From the NCBI GenBank assembly GCA_013214245.1, contig JABSQE010000143.1, positions 1-44,491 of the forward strand: DNA of 44,491 nt, given 5' to 3'. Positions 19,375 through 29,227 of the stretch are shown one piece after another. Under the pieces are notes generated by a model. That model worked only from the letters and a program-made list of their open reading frames with translations, was not told where the DNA came from and searched no databases. Position 1 is the stretch's first letter; every line of letters starts with the position of its first letter. The translations under genes and the position numbers were made by a program. This stretch comes from Hyphomicrobiaceae bacterium. GTDB lineage: Bacteria; Pseudomonadota; Alphaproteobacteria; Rhizobiales; Hyphomicrobiaceae.

Positions 19375-20361
19375 TCAAGATTGTTGTATGCCCCCTCTAG
19401 CTTGACTTTCCAGCCAAGAATTGCAACAAGCTGTCGCAAGTTCACGTACTCTTAAAATGTAGCTCTGTCGCTCAGTTGCTGATATCACTCCTCGTGAATC
19501 AAGTAAATTAAAAATATGGCTAGCTTTGATGCACTGATCATAAGCTGGCTGAGTCATAATATCATGCTTACCTTTTTCTACAACTTCTATGCAACTATCT
19601 CTAGCTCCGGATTGCAGAATAGATTGGCATTCAGCCTCTGCATCTTTGAAATGCTTAAATAACATTTCTGTGTTAGCGTAATAAAAGTTAAAGTTTGAGT
19701 ATTCCCGCTCAGTTTGCAAAAAAATATCGCCATAAGTGAGCTTGCGCTCGTCTTGATAACCGTTAAAATTTAGGTCATAGACACGATCGATCCCCTGAAC
19801 ATACATAGCAAGACGCTCTAGACCATAAGTAACTTCGCACGAAACTGGCCTGCATTCTATCCCTCCAACTTGTTGGAAATAGGTAAATTGAGTCACCTCC
19901 ATTCCGTTACACCATACCTCCCAACCAAGCCCCCATGCGCCTAGAGTTGGACTTTCCCAATCATCCTCCACAAATCGAATATCATTCACTTTCGTATCAA
20001 TACCAATCGCATTAAGACTAGCCAGGTAAAGATCAATAATGTTGTCAGGTGATGGTTTCATAATTACCTGAAACTGATAATAATGTTGGAGACGATTAGG
20101 ATTTTCACCATAACGCCCATCTTTTGGTCTACGCGAGGGCTGAACGTAGGCGGCATTCCAACTTTTTGGGCCAAGCGAACGCAATATTGTGGCAGGATGA
20201 AAAGTTGCAGCACCAACTTCCATATCATACGACTGAAGAACAATACAACCGCACGAAGCCCAATAATGCTGCAATGTTAATATAAGATCTTGAAAAGAAT
20301 CAAGGGGCCGAAGCTTAGTAATTGACGAAAATCCAGAATGTTCTACTATTTGTTTTGTCAT
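19375..20361 (-). CDS. glyQ: Glycyl-tRNA synthetase alpha subunit
   Basis: Catalytic class II aminoacyl-tRNA synthetase subunit that activates glycine. The 328 residues include the near-invariant QSYDMEVGAATFHPATILR, VQPSRRPKDGRYGENPNRLQ, FVEDDWESPTLGAWGLGWEV and GLERLAMYVQG stretches; all catalytic regions look intact. It is a little longer than many homologues, with about 20 extra residues at the N terminus before SFQDLILTLQHYW. The ATG at 20361 has only a weak GAGAT-like site upstream. It is the fourth gene of a minus-strand row trmN6-like, sppA, small membrane protein, glyQ, glyS, and works with glyS. Confidence 0.97.
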   Translation of the reverse strand: MTKQIVEHSGFSSITKLRPLDSFQDLILTLQHYWASCGCIVLQSYDMEVGAATFHPATILRSLGPKSWNAAYVQPSRRPKDGRYGENPNRLQHYYQFQVIMKPSPDNIIDLYLASLNAIGIDTKVNDIRFVEDDWESPTLGAWGLGWEVWCNGMEVTQFTYFQQVGGIECRPVSCEVTYGLERLAMYVQGIDRVYDLNFNGYQDERKLTYGDIFLQTEREYSNFNFYYANTEMLFKHFKDAEAECQSILQSGARDSCIEVVEKGKHDIMTQPAYDQCIKASHIFNLLDSRGVISATERQSYILRVRELATACCNSWLESQARGGIQQS

Positions 20362-20492
20362 GCAGAACCAATCTCTAAAACAAGTTACGTAACAGGCTAT
20401 GTTTAGTTATTTTAACAATTTCTTTTTCAACTTGAAGTTAAACCTTCAACACCTTTTAAATACCAGTAGTAAAAGAATCGCTAGCATCAGAT

Positions 20493-20678
20493 TTAACGTC
20501 GTGGACGATAGACACCATCAGTTTCATCCCAACAAAGCTCGCCTAGATCTCGCGGTTGGTCAGGCTCTTTGTTACGAGCGTGTGTCATTCGGAATTTACG
20601 TTTCCGATATTTCGAAATCCATCGGTAGCCTGTGTAAGCTAACGCGCTAGCCATAGCAAGGGCAATCAATTGTGGCAT
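20493..20678 (-). CDS. Small membrane-anchored conserved protein between sppA and glyQ
   Basis: A 61-residue protein with one N-terminal hydrophobic segment (about 3-20, LIALAMASALAYTGYRWI), then a strongly basic stretch and a C-terminal WDETDGVYRP that resembles the DPxTGEY motif of small proteins found at the same place in rhizobia. GGAG lies seven bases upstream of the ATG, which supports real expression. The conserved position between sppA and glyQ is from memory. The function is unknown; topology suggests a single-pass protein with a cytoplasmic tail. Confidence 0.75.
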   Translation of the reverse strand: MPQLIALAMASALAYTGYRWISKYRKRKFRMTHARNKEPDQPRDLGELCWDETDGVYRPRR

Positions 20679-20721
20679 GTATAACTCCTAGATTCGAAAG
20701 TCAAAAATTGATAACAGTGTA

Positions 20722-21564
20722 TTATAAACCAAAGCGTGACCACATTAAGCGAGTTTCGAAGGTAGATAGAAATTTATCACTTAGAGATCCGCCCATTAAC
20801 GCGCAACTCTCTTCAATGACTGAGTCAGAGCGCCTATATAAGCGACTTAGTAGACCACTGCTACAAACAGGGATATGCTTCAAACGCACCTTGTCACCAT
20901 AAACCTCACGCATTTTACTGCGAATGTCACTAATACCGTCAATAAGACCAAACTCTAAAGCTCGTGGCGCTGTCCAAAAGGCGCCCGAGAATAGTTCACT
21001 ATCGATACCCTTAAGTTTACCAGCCCTACGATCCTTCACAATCCCAATGAATGTATCATGAATATCTTCCTGAATTTTCTTTATATGTTCAACATCACTA
21101 GGACATTCAGGTTTAAAAGGATCAAGAATTGATTTATTTAAACCTGCCGTATATACGCGCCGTTCGATTCCAAGTTTTTTAATTGCTTTATCGAACCCAA
21201 ATCCAGCTGCTATAACTCCTATAGACCCAATGATAGAAGAGACATCAGCGTAAATTTCATCTCCTGCAATTGCAATGAAATATCCACCTGACGCGGCAAC
21301 ATCTTCGCAGAAAACATAAACTTTCTTCTTCTTTTCCTCAGCCATTTGCCTGATACGCTTGAGGATAAGGTTAGATTGCACTGGTGACCCCCCTGGGGAA
21401 TTGATTGCTATTGCTACCGCTGGACAGCGTGAAATAGTAAAAGCTTTTTCAATAGGCCCAGCTAGAAGTGTGCTGGTCAATGCGGATTGCATAGGCGCTG
21501 CAGTGCCTATAGGACCGCATAATCTTAAAACAGGCACCGTTGGTCGTGATTTCATAGGCCACAT
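20722..21564 (-). CDS. sppA: S49-family signal peptide peptidase-like protease
   Basis: Serine/lysine protease of the SppA/SohB family, single-domain type (280 residues). The catalytic pair is visible: Ser92 in DVAASGGYFIA and Lys144 in GLNKSILDPF, 52 residues apart as in Bacillus SppA. INSPGGSPVQS and SIIGSIGVI are the other conserved segments. There is no clear N-terminal membrane segment, so it may be peripheral or cytoplasmic, as in rhizobial homologues. AGGAT precedes the ATG at 21564 by seven bases. It is followed by the small membrane protein gene 43 bases on and preceded by the trmN6-like gene 85 bases upstream, so one operon is likely. Confidence 0.92.
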   Translation of the reverse strand: MWPMKSRPTVPVLRLCGPIGTAAPMQSALTSTLLAGPIEKAFTISRCPAVAIAINSPGGSPVQSNLILKRIRQMAEEKKKKVYVFCEDVAASGGYFIAIAGDEIYADVSSIIGSIGVIAAGFGFDKAIKKLGIERRVYTAGLNKSILDPFKPECPSDVEHIKKIQEDIHDTFIGIVKDRRAGKLKGIDSELFSGAFWTAPRALEFGLIDGISDIRSKMREVYGDKVRLKHIPVCSSGLLSRLYRRSDSVIEESCALMGGSLSDKFLSTFETRLMWSRFGL

Positions 21565-21649
21565 TGGTTTATCCTATAGACTTTATTATTCAAACTTTCA
21601 TTGTACTCAGAAACTTAAAATCCAGAAATTCAGTGATTAACCAAATAAT

Positions 21650-22435
21650 CTAATTTAACTTATTCCATATAGGCCATTCCACAGGCTCACGCAAAACTCG
21701 CTCTACCTGCGGGCAATATGCGTTGTCGTTTGAATGTAAAACAATTCCTGGACTAATGTGCATCGGCGCTCGGCTACCACGAATTCCGCGAACAAGTACA
21801 CGACTCGCTTTCTCATGCTTCCGAGGATAGAGTATTTGTATGTTTATGTTTCCAAAATGTAGAGCAAAATACTGCAAAATCTCGCCAAGACGTTCTGCGA
21901 GATGAACAACAGTTGCTGAACCACCTGGTTTAGTAGCCTCAGCCATAAATTCTACCCAGCCTTTCAAAGCACCACGTAACATTGAATTTGATTCTGCTTT
22001 TAAAGTATTTTTTGACTTCATAATCTTGTGCGCGTCATAAAATGGCGGATTGGAAATCACATGATCAAAATACTCCCGGCCATTAGAACCAGAAAGCGTA
22101 TCAATTGCATTAACATCCAAAAGATCAACCTGTTTTACGGTCATACGGTCTTCAAATTGGTTGCGGCTAATGTTACGCTTTGCAAGCTCTGATAGTATTC
22201 TTTGCTTTTCGACTAAGGTAATGGATACTTTAGGACAACGAATTGCTACAGAAAGACCTGAAACCCCAACGCCGGCTCCAAGATCTAAAATTTTAAACAC
22301 TTTATTATTTTGAACGTGCAAACTTGCGGCTAAAAGAACTGCATCAATACCAGAACGATATCCTTTTCGAGGTTGCAACACCTTGATCGCTCCAGAAAAA
22401 AAAGCGTCATCCGTTAGTTCAGGCCAAGTGTTCAT
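21650..22435 (-). CDS. tRNA1(Val) adenine-37 N6-methyltransferase-like
   Basis: S-adenosylmethionine-dependent methyltransferase of the TrmN6/YfiC class, predicted to methylate adenine in tRNA or another RNA. In 261 residues: N-terminal LQPRKGYRSGIDAVLLAAS, SAM-binding ILDLGAGVGVSGLSV, and the catalytic NPPF in VISNPPFYDA that marks N6-adenine methylation. It is first in the minus-strand row leading to sppA and glyQS and is divergent from the polyprenyl synthase gene. The E. coli substrate, A37 of tRNA-Val, is only inferred here, so I give no gene symbol. Confidence 0.9.
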   Translation of the reverse strand: MNTWPELTDDAFFSGAIKVLQPRKGYRSGIDAVLLAASLHVQNNKVFKILDLGAGVGVSGLSVAIRCPKVSITLVEKQRILSELAKRNISRNQFEDRMTVKQVDLLDVNAIDTLSGSNGREYFDHVISNPPFYDAHKIMKSKNTLKAESNSMLRGALKGWVEFMAEATKPGGSATVVHLAERLGEILQYFALHFGNINIQILYPRKHEKASRVLVRGIRGSRAPMHISPGIVLHSNDNAYCPQVERVLREPVEWPIWNKLN

Positions 22436-22802
22436 TTGTACGCGGGATTTCCTACATTACTAGAAGATGATTTACCAATAAGGATTGATGCATTAAGTTT
22501 TCGTAAAACTGAATGTTTGAAATCTAAGTGATAACAAACCTCCTATCGAATTAAGTGTTATTTGTAGAAAACTCTGCAGCACTTTTATTACATTAACTAT
22601 TACAATAAAACACGTAAACAGGATATATTTTTTTGTTCTGATTAACTCAATTGAGCTGATGGTCTGGTATTTGTGTTGATCGATGTTAAGCTTAGATAAT
22701 CATATATCACTAATGCGGCAATCTGCGGGGACCGTTCTGATCTTACATTTGCATTATATCTCAAAACAAAGCTAAACTAAGCATACAAACATGGAGAATA
22801 CT
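22436..22802. other. Divergent promoter region, trmN6-like / polyprenyl synthase
   Basis: Both neighbours start from this gap, so at least two promoters must be here. No confident -35/-10 pair was picked. Rhizobia often have a small DUF2007 gene at this place (from memory); no such reading frame is present. Confidence 0.45.
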
Positions 22803-23819
22803 TTGGACGTTCTTGTGCCACCGGACAGAACACATGATACTAACATCAAACTGCAAAACATTCTTGCGTTAACTAGCGAAGATATGAGCGCGGTTGACCA
22901 TATTATACTAGATAAGGCTATCTCTGATGTAGATATCATCCCAGAACTTGCTCATCATTTAATCGATTCTGGTGGCAAGAGGTTGCGTCCTATGTTGACC
23001 ATTGCATCCGCAAAATTGGCTGGTTACTCCGGAGACAAACATATAAGTCTAGCTGCAAGCGTTGAATTTATGCACACAGCAACGCTTTTGCACGATGATG
23101 TAGTTGACGAAAGTAACTTTCGGCGCGGAAAAAAATCAGCTCGGTTAATGTGGGGCAACCAAGCAAGCGTTTTAGTTGGCGACTTCTTACTCGGTCAGGC
23201 CTTTCGAATGATGGTTGACGTTGGTTCTCTCTCAGCGTTGAGGATACTTTCGAATGCTGCTGCCGTTATTGCTGAAGGTGAAGTCATGCAGCTGGCTGCA
23301 ACTAAGGACTTAACAACCACTGAAAACTCGTACCTTGCCATAATTAGTGCCAAAACAGCCGCATTGTTTTCTGCTGCTGCTGAAGTTGGAGCTGCTATAG
23401 CGGAACGACCTGAATCGGAACTAACCGCACTAAAAACTTATGGTAAATCGCTGGGTATTGCATTTCAGTTAGTTGATGATGCTTTAGACTATTCAGGCGA
23501 AAGCAGAAAACTTGGTAAAGACGTGGGTGATGACTTTCGTGAAGGGAAAATAACATTAGCGGTGATTCTTGCCTATCGAAAAGGAAACAACGATGAGCGA
23601 GCATTTTGGAAACGCACCTTAGGAGAGGGTGAGATTCGAGATGGAGACCTGGAGCGTGCTATAAGCATTGTGGATCGACACAAAACAATTGACTCCTCAT
23701 TAGAGCGTGCGCGCTTCTATGGCTCTGTCGCACGCAATGCAATGGCAACATTTTCTGACAATAAAATAAAAAAAGCTATGATCGACGTTGTTGACTTTTG
23801 CATAGAACGTGCGAGTTAG
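22803..23819 (+). CDS. ispB: All-trans polyprenyl diphosphate synthase (octa/decaprenyl)
   Basis: Builds the ubiquinone side chain from isopentenyl diphosphate. Both aspartate-rich motifs are intact: DDVVD at 98-102 and DDALD at 225-229, with GGKRLRPML and GKDVGDDFREGKITL. I chose TTG at 22803 (338 residues) because GGAG lies six bases upstream; the ATG at 22791 lacks a site and the GGAG falls inside its second codon. The VDVGSLSALRIL and DFCIERAS ends fit rhizobial octaprenyl/decaprenyl synthases. Chain length cannot be fixed by reading alone, though decaprenyl (Q10) is usual in this class. It is monocistronic as far as seen. Confidence 0.94.
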   Translation: MDVLVPPDRTHDTNIKLQNILALTSEDMSAVDHIILDKAISDVDIIPELAHHLIDSGGKRLRPMLTIASAKLAGYSGDKHISLAASVEFMHTATLLHDDVVDESNFRRGKKSARLMWGNQASVLVGDFLLGQAFRMMVDVGSLSALRILSNAAAVIAEGEVMQLAATKDLTTTENSYLAIISAKTAALFSAAAEVGAAIAERPESELTALKTYGKSLGIAFQLVDDALDYSGESRKLGKDVGDDFREGKITLAVILAYRKGNNDERAFWKRTLGEGEIRDGDLERAISIVDRHKTIDSSLERARFYGSVARNAMATFSDNKIKKAMIDVVDFCIERAS

Positions 23820-24106
23820 AGATATCCGGCATTACAAAAAATTAATCGTTGCAATTCATGTGATATTGTTGCAGCGCTACGATTATAAAACGGGATCATA
23901 ATAGCAGAATTACATTCTGGCTTTATTTGCCTATCTAATTGTGTTGGGTTGATTTAAAAAAAGACATAAAAACATTTCAGTACTAATGAACATCAGCTAA
24001 CACACAACAAAATTTTTATGCTCATAAATATTCCTGAAATTATGAATGCCACTTGAAAGTTTAGAGCTATGCGTTTTAAACATCCATATCCATGTGCATA
24101 ACTACA

Positions 24107-25009
24107 TTATTCTAATGATGATTTCTCTACCACACCTAACGCATCGGCTAAACGTGACTGGGCACTACCTGGCTTAAGTGGCACTTGTTGACTCTCGTGT
24201 GGAGCCCAGCCAGTCATGGTTAAAATTTCAAATGTAGCGCGGATGCGACCATTTTTTTCACTAAACCTGTTAGTGTAAATTTCCGCAATTCGCATTAAGA
24301 AACCGCGTGTGGCAGGTATTGAACGGCGATCAATTAGTACATTACTAGCGCCCATCGCTTTTAATTCGCGCATCAGATGCAGTGGTGAAGCATAAGTAAC
24401 TGTTATCGTCTGACTATCTGTCACTGGCAAAGCAAAATCCGCCCGCTGTAACAGGCTACCAATATCGCGCAAGTCTGCGAATGGTGCTATTCGCGGAGAT
24501 ACACCACCATACAACTCAGTCTCAGCCTCTAGCGTAGCCTGACGCAGCTCGTTTAATGTGACTCCACCCAAAATAGCACCCAAAAATAGTCCGTCAGGCT
24601 TCAACGCTTGTCGAAGCTGAATGAGCGTGCCTGGTAAATCGTTTACAAACTGTAATGTTAGCGCAGAAACCAACAGGTCAAATCCAGCCGCTTTAAGCGG
24701 AAGTGACTCTTCATCCAACACAACGGCCGGTTTAGGTAAAAGTCGAGTTAGCGGTAGAGATAGTTCTGAACTAATCACAACGTTTGTACTGGGCCGTTCG
24801 CGAAGCATCTTGCAAACGACACCGGTTGCTGCAGAAAGGCAAAGCGTAGTTGAAAATCTACGTCGAACTAGATCTAGGCGTTCCTTAAAGTCATCCGCAA
24901 CGTAATGCAGCATAAAATCGGGAATATTATTATTGAGTACAGCTCGCTCACGATGGCGTATAAGCATGTGACGATCAAAAATCTGCGGCGGGATTTCAGT
25001 TGCTATCAA
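24107..25009 (-). CDS. NDUFAF5/BioC-like methyltransferase-domain protein
   Basis: A 300-residue class I methyltransferase-fold protein. Rhizobial homologues share FDRHMLIRHRERA at the N terminus, ALTLQFVNDLPGTLIQLRQALKPDGLFLGA in the centre and GWAPHESQQVPLKPGSA near the end. The family contains NDUFAF5, which hydroxylates an arginine of a complex I subunit, and BioC, which methylates malonyl-ACP; I cannot tell which role applies. The SAM-binding glycine motif is degenerate (CLSAATGVV instead of DLGCGTG), as in some relatives. Start: TTG at 25009, because AGGAGG lies six bases upstream; another TTG at 25027 has none. No biotin or complex I genes are adjacent. Confidence 0.82.
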   Translation of the reverse strand: MIATEIPPQIFDRHMLIRHRERAVLNNNIPDFMLHYVADDFKERLDLVRRRFSTTLCLSAATGVVCKMLRERPSTNVVISSELSLPLTRLLPKPAVVLDEESLPLKAAGFDLLVSALTLQFVNDLPGTLIQLRQALKPDGLFLGAILGGVTLNELRQATLEAETELYGGVSPRIAPFADLRDIGSLLQRADFALPVTDSQTITVTYASPLHLMRELKAMGASNVLIDRRSIPATRGFLMRIAEIYTNRFSEKNGRIRATFEILTMTGWAPHESQQVPLKPGSAQSRLADALGVVEKSSLE

Positions 25010-25733
25010 TTTTACCCTCCTTGGCAACCAATCAAATCTACATTAATAATCAGTATTTTATAGGCAATATCAAAAATGTACGACTTAAAAGAACACAATT
25101 AAAAGCATAATCTGGAACCTCAATACAAAAACTCTCGGTTTATGCTTACAGCCAAAATAAGACAAATGCGTTGTTACGGATAACGATTTTAGACATATGG
25201 TGTAAATGATCCCACATTACCAACTGCAAACGTAGATTACCTAACAAACACACTGAGCCGGATCAAACTTCAACATTTTATCCATTGCTTTCTGCGTCAT
25301 AATGCCTCTCTCTTGCTAACTTATTTCAATTAAAACTATTGTGTTCTCTTACATATTTAAATCGTTTCACCTACGCAAGGAATCGCGCAATACCTCAAAT
25401 GTTGTTCTAAACTCTTGAGTTTGGAGCGTTTTTAAATCGTAATGACTTCAGTATATTTTTTTTAGGCTGAAAGACAAAATAATACATTTAAACTTTTTGA
25501 TTTAAGTCTCGAAACTAACTTCAATGTGGTTGCATCTTTGTGTAAGTGTGCAACTTAATGTAAGACTGTATTGAAAGAATTTTGATTCTTGCATAAAACT
25601 GTAGCATCCGTTTATTTTAATTTTGTTATAGTATCAGATGTTGAAGAGCAGCGATCAAAAAGTGGTTATACAATGGCAAGCGATTCAACCTCCAACTAAC
25701 TAACAATCGCCCACGGTGAAGGATCGAATAGGT
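25010..25733. other. Divergent gap between methyltransferase gene and sspB
   Basis: AT-rich except near sspB. It must contain promoters for both genes. No RNA gene or repeat recognised. Confidence 0.5.
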
Positions 25734-26393
25734 ATGTCGAGCGAGGAGAATGCTCTAGATTACGAAGCCCTGACACAAGACGCAATGCGTAGTGTCGTAA
25801 GGCGTGTTTTAGAGCGGACAGTTAATCAGGGTTTGCCAGGTGATCATCACTTCTACATCTCTTTCGATACTCTTATACCAGGCGTGATTCTATCAAAACG
25901 TCTGCGCGAAAGATACGAAGATGAAATGACTATAGTTCTGCAGCATCGTTTTTGGGATCTCGCTATAGGTGAAGAATACTTTGAAGTTAAACTCACATTT
26001 GACGGTATTCCTGAGCGCCTGGTTGTACCATTCGAGGCGATCAAAGTTTTTTTTGATCCAAGCGTGCGCTATGGATTGCAATTTGAATCACGTACTAAAG
26101 ACGGTAGCATGGTATCACCGCCTGCAACGCCTGGCCGCGGCGATAACGAGCCATTCTCACCCACATCAGCAGAGATTCAGATGAGAGACTTGACTGTGCA
26201 TGACAAGACAACCGTCATCAAAGACAAAACGCCACACAATGCACGCGGTAATCACTTGCATAACATTTTAGTCAAGGCAGAAGCAAAGTTTGAGGGTAAT
26301 GCACAGGAAAATAAGACAACCGAAGATGCGGACTCAGAGAATAAATCACTCAGCGCTAATATCGTAAGTCTTGATGCGTTCCGAAAAAAATAG
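25734..26393 (+). CDS. sspB: ClpXP adaptor protein SspB (alphaproteobacterial type)
   Basis: Delivers ssrA-tagged or specific substrates to the ClpXP protease. The 219 residues contain the compact substrate-binding domain (about 10-130; GLPGDHHFYISFDT, ISFDTLIPGVILS, TIVLQHRFWDL, LVVPFEAIKVFFDPSVRYGL), a long polar, acidic tail, and a conserved C-terminal NIVSLDAFRKK that is the probable ClpX-docking segment. I chose the ATG at 25734, which gives the family N terminus and has AAGGA 10 bases upstream; a GTG at 25716 adds six residues. It lies 168 bases upstream of fumC, an arrangement I recall from rhizobia. Confidence 0.92.
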   Translation: MSSEENALDYEALTQDAMRSVVRRVLERTVNQGLPGDHHFYISFDTLIPGVILSKRLRERYEDEMTIVLQHRFWDLAIGEEYFEVKLTFDGIPERLVVPFEAIKVFFDPSVRYGLQFESRTKDGSMVSPPATPGRGDNEPFSPTSAEIQMRDLTVHDKTTVIKDKTPHNARGNHLHNILVKAEAKFEGNAQENKTTEDADSENKSLSANIVSLDAFRKK

Positions 26394-26402
26394 CGTTTGC
26401 GT

Positions 26403-26421
26403 TTTATGCTACGCGCATAAA
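26403..26421 (+). terminator. Short hairpin after sspB
   Basis: TTTATGC at 26403-26409 and GCATAAA at 26415-26421 form a 7-bp stem with a 5-base loop, nine bases after the sspB stop. There is no long U-run, so termination is only possible. Confidence 0.3.
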
Positions 26422-26561
26422 TAATTTGAACAGGCTCATAACGCCTATGATTGGGTTGAACATTCAGACATTGGCTTTCCTACATTTGACTGGGTGAATT
26501 AGATCTGAAAGCGTTACACCCCTTTACATTAACTATACTTCAAAAGTTATAAGGATTAGAA

Positions 26562-27953
26562 ATGAGCACTACGCGCACCGAAAGCGACACGTTTGGACCC
26601 GTTGAAGTTGCAACTGATTGCTATTGGGGAGCTCAAGCTCAGCGCTCCCTAGAAAACTTTAAAATTGGATGGGAAATACAACCGCTACCCATTATTCGTG
26701 CTCTTGGTATCGTGAAACGCGCATGTGCTGAAGCAAATCTAGCGCTTGATAAAATTAGCCCAGATATTGCTGGTGTCATAATTAATGCTGCACAAGAAGT
26801 GATCGAAGGTAAGTTAGATAAACATTTTCCACTTGTCGTATGGCAGACTGGCTCGGGAACGCAATCCAATATGAATGCCAACGAGGTGATTGCAAATCGT
26901 GCCATAGAAATGTTAGGGGGAATTAAAGGTTCAAAAAAACCTATTCATCCGAATGATCATGTTAATATGAGTCAATCGTCAAATGACACGTTTCCAACCG
27001 CAATGTATATTGCATGTGCGGTTGAGATACATCGCACGTTAATACCTGCATTGCAACAATTACATACAGAGCTCATAAAGAAAACGGACAACTGGTCGAA
27101 CATTATTAAAATTGGTCGCACACACACTCAGGATGCAACACCATTAACTCTCGGCCAAGAATTTTCTGGTTACGCTCAACAAATTGAAAATGGTATTGCC
27201 CGAATAAAATCTACTGTGCCGCAACTCATGGAGTTGGCTCAGGGTGGTACAGCCGTAGGAACAGGCCTAAATGCTCCGCGGGAGTTCGCAGAAAAAGTCG
27301 CCCAATCAGTTTCTAACATTACTGGGTTGCCATTTACAACAGCTCCTAATAAATTTGAAGCATTAGCTGCGCATGACGCGATGGTTTTTTCCCACGGAGC
27401 GATCAACACTGTTGCGGCATCTTTGTTCAAAATTGCGAATGACATTCGCTTTTTAGGCTCCGGGCCCCGTTCTGGTCTTGGTGAGCTTGCTTTGCCTGAG
27501 AATGAACCAGGGTCGTCTATTATGCCAGGTAAAGTTAACCCAACCCAATGCGAAGCTATTACTCAAGTCTGTGTACAAGTTTTTGGTAATCATGCTGCAC
27601 TTTCTTTTGCGGGAAGCCAAGGGCACTTCGAACTAAACGTTTTCAATCCAGTTATGGCCTATAACTTCCTGCAATCGGTACGCTTAATGTCGGACGCATC
27701 TGTCTCTTTCACTAAAAACTGTATTATTGGAATTACCCCTCGAGAAGACAATATCAGAATTGGCCTTGAACGCTCCTTGATGTTAGTTACGGCACTTGCA
27801 CCAAAGATTGGTTATGACAATGCAGCTAAGATTGCTAAAACTGCACACGTCAATGGTACTACTTTACGTGAGGAAGCTGTTAAAGGTGGGTATGTAACAG
27901 AGCCTGAATTTGATAATATAGTTAGGCCAGAGAAGATGATTTCTTCAGAATGA
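26562..27953 (+). CDS. fumC: Fumarate hydratase class II
   Basis: Interconverts fumarate and malate in the TCA cycle; oxygen-stable homotetrameric enzyme without an iron-sulphur cluster. The 463 residues are the usual length. Conserved regions are intact: WQTGSGTQSNMNANEV, the GRTHTQDATPLTLGQE region with the active-site histidine, HPNDHVNMSQSSND, and the superfamily signature GSSIMPGKVNPTQ. AAGGA precedes the ATG by about eight bases. It follows sspB and precedes olsB on the same strand with 287 bases between, probably separately transcribed. The product fumarate also comes from the last step of arginine synthesis (argH, not seen here). Confidence 0.97.
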   Translation: MSTTRTESDTFGPVEVATDCYWGAQAQRSLENFKIGWEIQPLPIIRALGIVKRACAEANLALDKISPDIAGVIINAAQEVIEGKLDKHFPLVVWQTGSGTQSNMNANEVIANRAIEMLGGIKGSKKPIHPNDHVNMSQSSNDTFPTAMYIACAVEIHRTLIPALQQLHTELIKKTDNWSNIIKIGRTHTQDATPLTLGQEFSGYAQQIENGIARIKSTVPQLMELAQGGTAVGTGLNAPREFAEKVAQSVSNITGLPFTTAPNKFEALAAHDAMVFSHGAINTVAASLFKIANDIRFLGSGPRSGLGELALPENEPGSSIMPGKVNPTQCEAITQVCVQVFGNHAALSFAGSQGHFELNVFNPVMAYNFLQSVRLMSDASVSFTKNCIIGITPREDNIRIGLERSLMLVTALAPKIGYDNAAKIAKTAHVNGTTLREEAVKGGYVTEPEFDNIVRPEKMISSE

Positions 27954-28240
27954 TAGAAGAAAATATCCACTAGATGTGCCGTGCTACCTTAAAAAGCTTT
28001 ATATAATATGGCCAGGGGCAGGGCGCCAATTTGACACTTATTGCTGTTCAATGATGTTAAAAGGTTGCTGTGTCCCGTTATATAAAGATTTGTATTTTAT
28101 TCAGGGCTTTACGCCTTTATCGCGAGAATTGAGTAAATCATGGTAAAGTTATAAAAATTTCAAGTATATTTCTATAGGCAGCAGCGACAATTGTATTTCT
28201 GCGTGTTAACATCGTTTAAGACAATAGAGAGCGCAATTAA

Positions 28241-29227
28241 ATGAAGTTGACATCAGGCGGCAAAAACGGGCGTTCAGCCTTACACCAAATTATATTCTGC
28301 AAGATACAGATGCTTCTTAACAATAGTAAAGTTTTGGTTGAAATATGCTCTGTAATCGGCTTGCGTCGTCGTTCAGCCAAGGTTTACGGTCAGATTGGTT
28401 CACTTGAAGTCCGTCTAGCACGTACAAAATCAGACATGAGGCTTGCACAACGTCTACGCTACAAAGTTTTTTACGAAGAAATGTCAGCTAAACCAAATGT
28501 ACATTCTCAAATGCGGCGGCGCGATCAAGATCCTTATGATAAATTCTGTGATCATCTATTGGTATTTGATAGAGATGCCGCGCCTAATTCAAGATTCATA
28601 AAGAATCCAGTTCGCATAACTAGTGTTGTTGGAACTTATCGTGTCCTAAGGCAAGATATGAAGACTGGAAGTCGGGGATTTTACACGCAATCTGAGTACG
28701 ATATTGCACCCTTAATTGCGGCACGTACGCCTCGGTATCGTTTTATGGAGCTTGGAAGGTCGTGTGTTCTTAAACCTTATAGAAACAAGCGGACAGTAGA
28801 ACTACTTTGGCAAGGTCTTTGGTCTTACGTACGCGAACACGACATAGATGTCATGATAGGCTGCGCAAGCTTTGAGGGAACAGATCCCAAAAAACATGCT
28901 CAGGCACTAAGCTTATTATATCATGATAGGCTCGCACCAAAGGGCTGGTATGTGAGAGCGCATGATAAACTTTTTGTAGACATGAATCTTATTCCCAAAA
29001 ACAAAATTAACATGAAGACAGCTATAAAAGCTCTTCCCCCTTTAATTAAAGGTTATTTACGACTTGGAGCTTATATAGGAGATGGCGCTGTAATAGATCG
29101 CCAATTCGGTACTGTAGATGTTTTAATTATTTTACCCGTAGAGAACATAGATCCCCGCTATTTTGGTCATTTCGGCGCTCCCAATGAACGTCAAAAGCGT
29201 GTTGCCTCGGGTCTTCCAGTAGCTTAG
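28241..29227 (+). CDS. olsB: L-ornithine N-alpha-acyltransferase
   Basis: First step of ornithine lipid synthesis: transfer of a 3-hydroxyacyl group from acyl-ACP to ornithine at the inner membrane. Family stretches are clear: GSLEVRLARTKSDMRLAQRL, RYKVFYEEMSA, ELGRSCVLKPYRNKRTVELL, MIGCASFEGTDPKKHAQALS and KALPPLIKGYLRLGAYIGDGAV (Acetyltransf_5 family). The 328 residues are slightly longer than most because of a 50-residue N-terminal part before GSLEV; an internal ATG at 28310 is a possible shorter start. olsA is not in the window. Ornithine for this enzyme is an arginine-pathway intermediate, which links it loosely to argC and argG. Confidence 0.9.
   Translation: MKLTSGGKNGRSALHQIIFCKIQMLLNNSKVLVEICSVIGLRRRSAKVYGQIGSLEVRLARTKSDMRLAQRLRYKVFYEEMSAKPNVHSQMRRRDQDPYDKFCDHLLVFDRDAAPNSRFIKNPVRITSVVGTYRVLRQDMKTGSRGFYTQSEYDIAPLIAARTPRYRFMELGRSCVLKPYRNKRTVELLWQGLWSYVREHDIDVMIGCASFEGTDPKKHAQALSLLYHDRLAPKGWYVRAHDKLFVDMNLIPKNKINMKTAIKALPPLIKGYLRLGAYIGDGAVIDRQFGTVDVLIILPVENIDPRYFGHFGAPNERQKRVASGLPVA

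Noticed and set aside
28007..28036. GC-rich patch and TTGACA after fumC
   Set aside because: No proper -10 element at 16-18 bases and no RNA family recognised; could be remnant sequence.
28850..28936. Repeated TCATGATAGGCT inside olsB
   Set aside because: Two short copies in conserved coding sequence; explained by the protein sequence.
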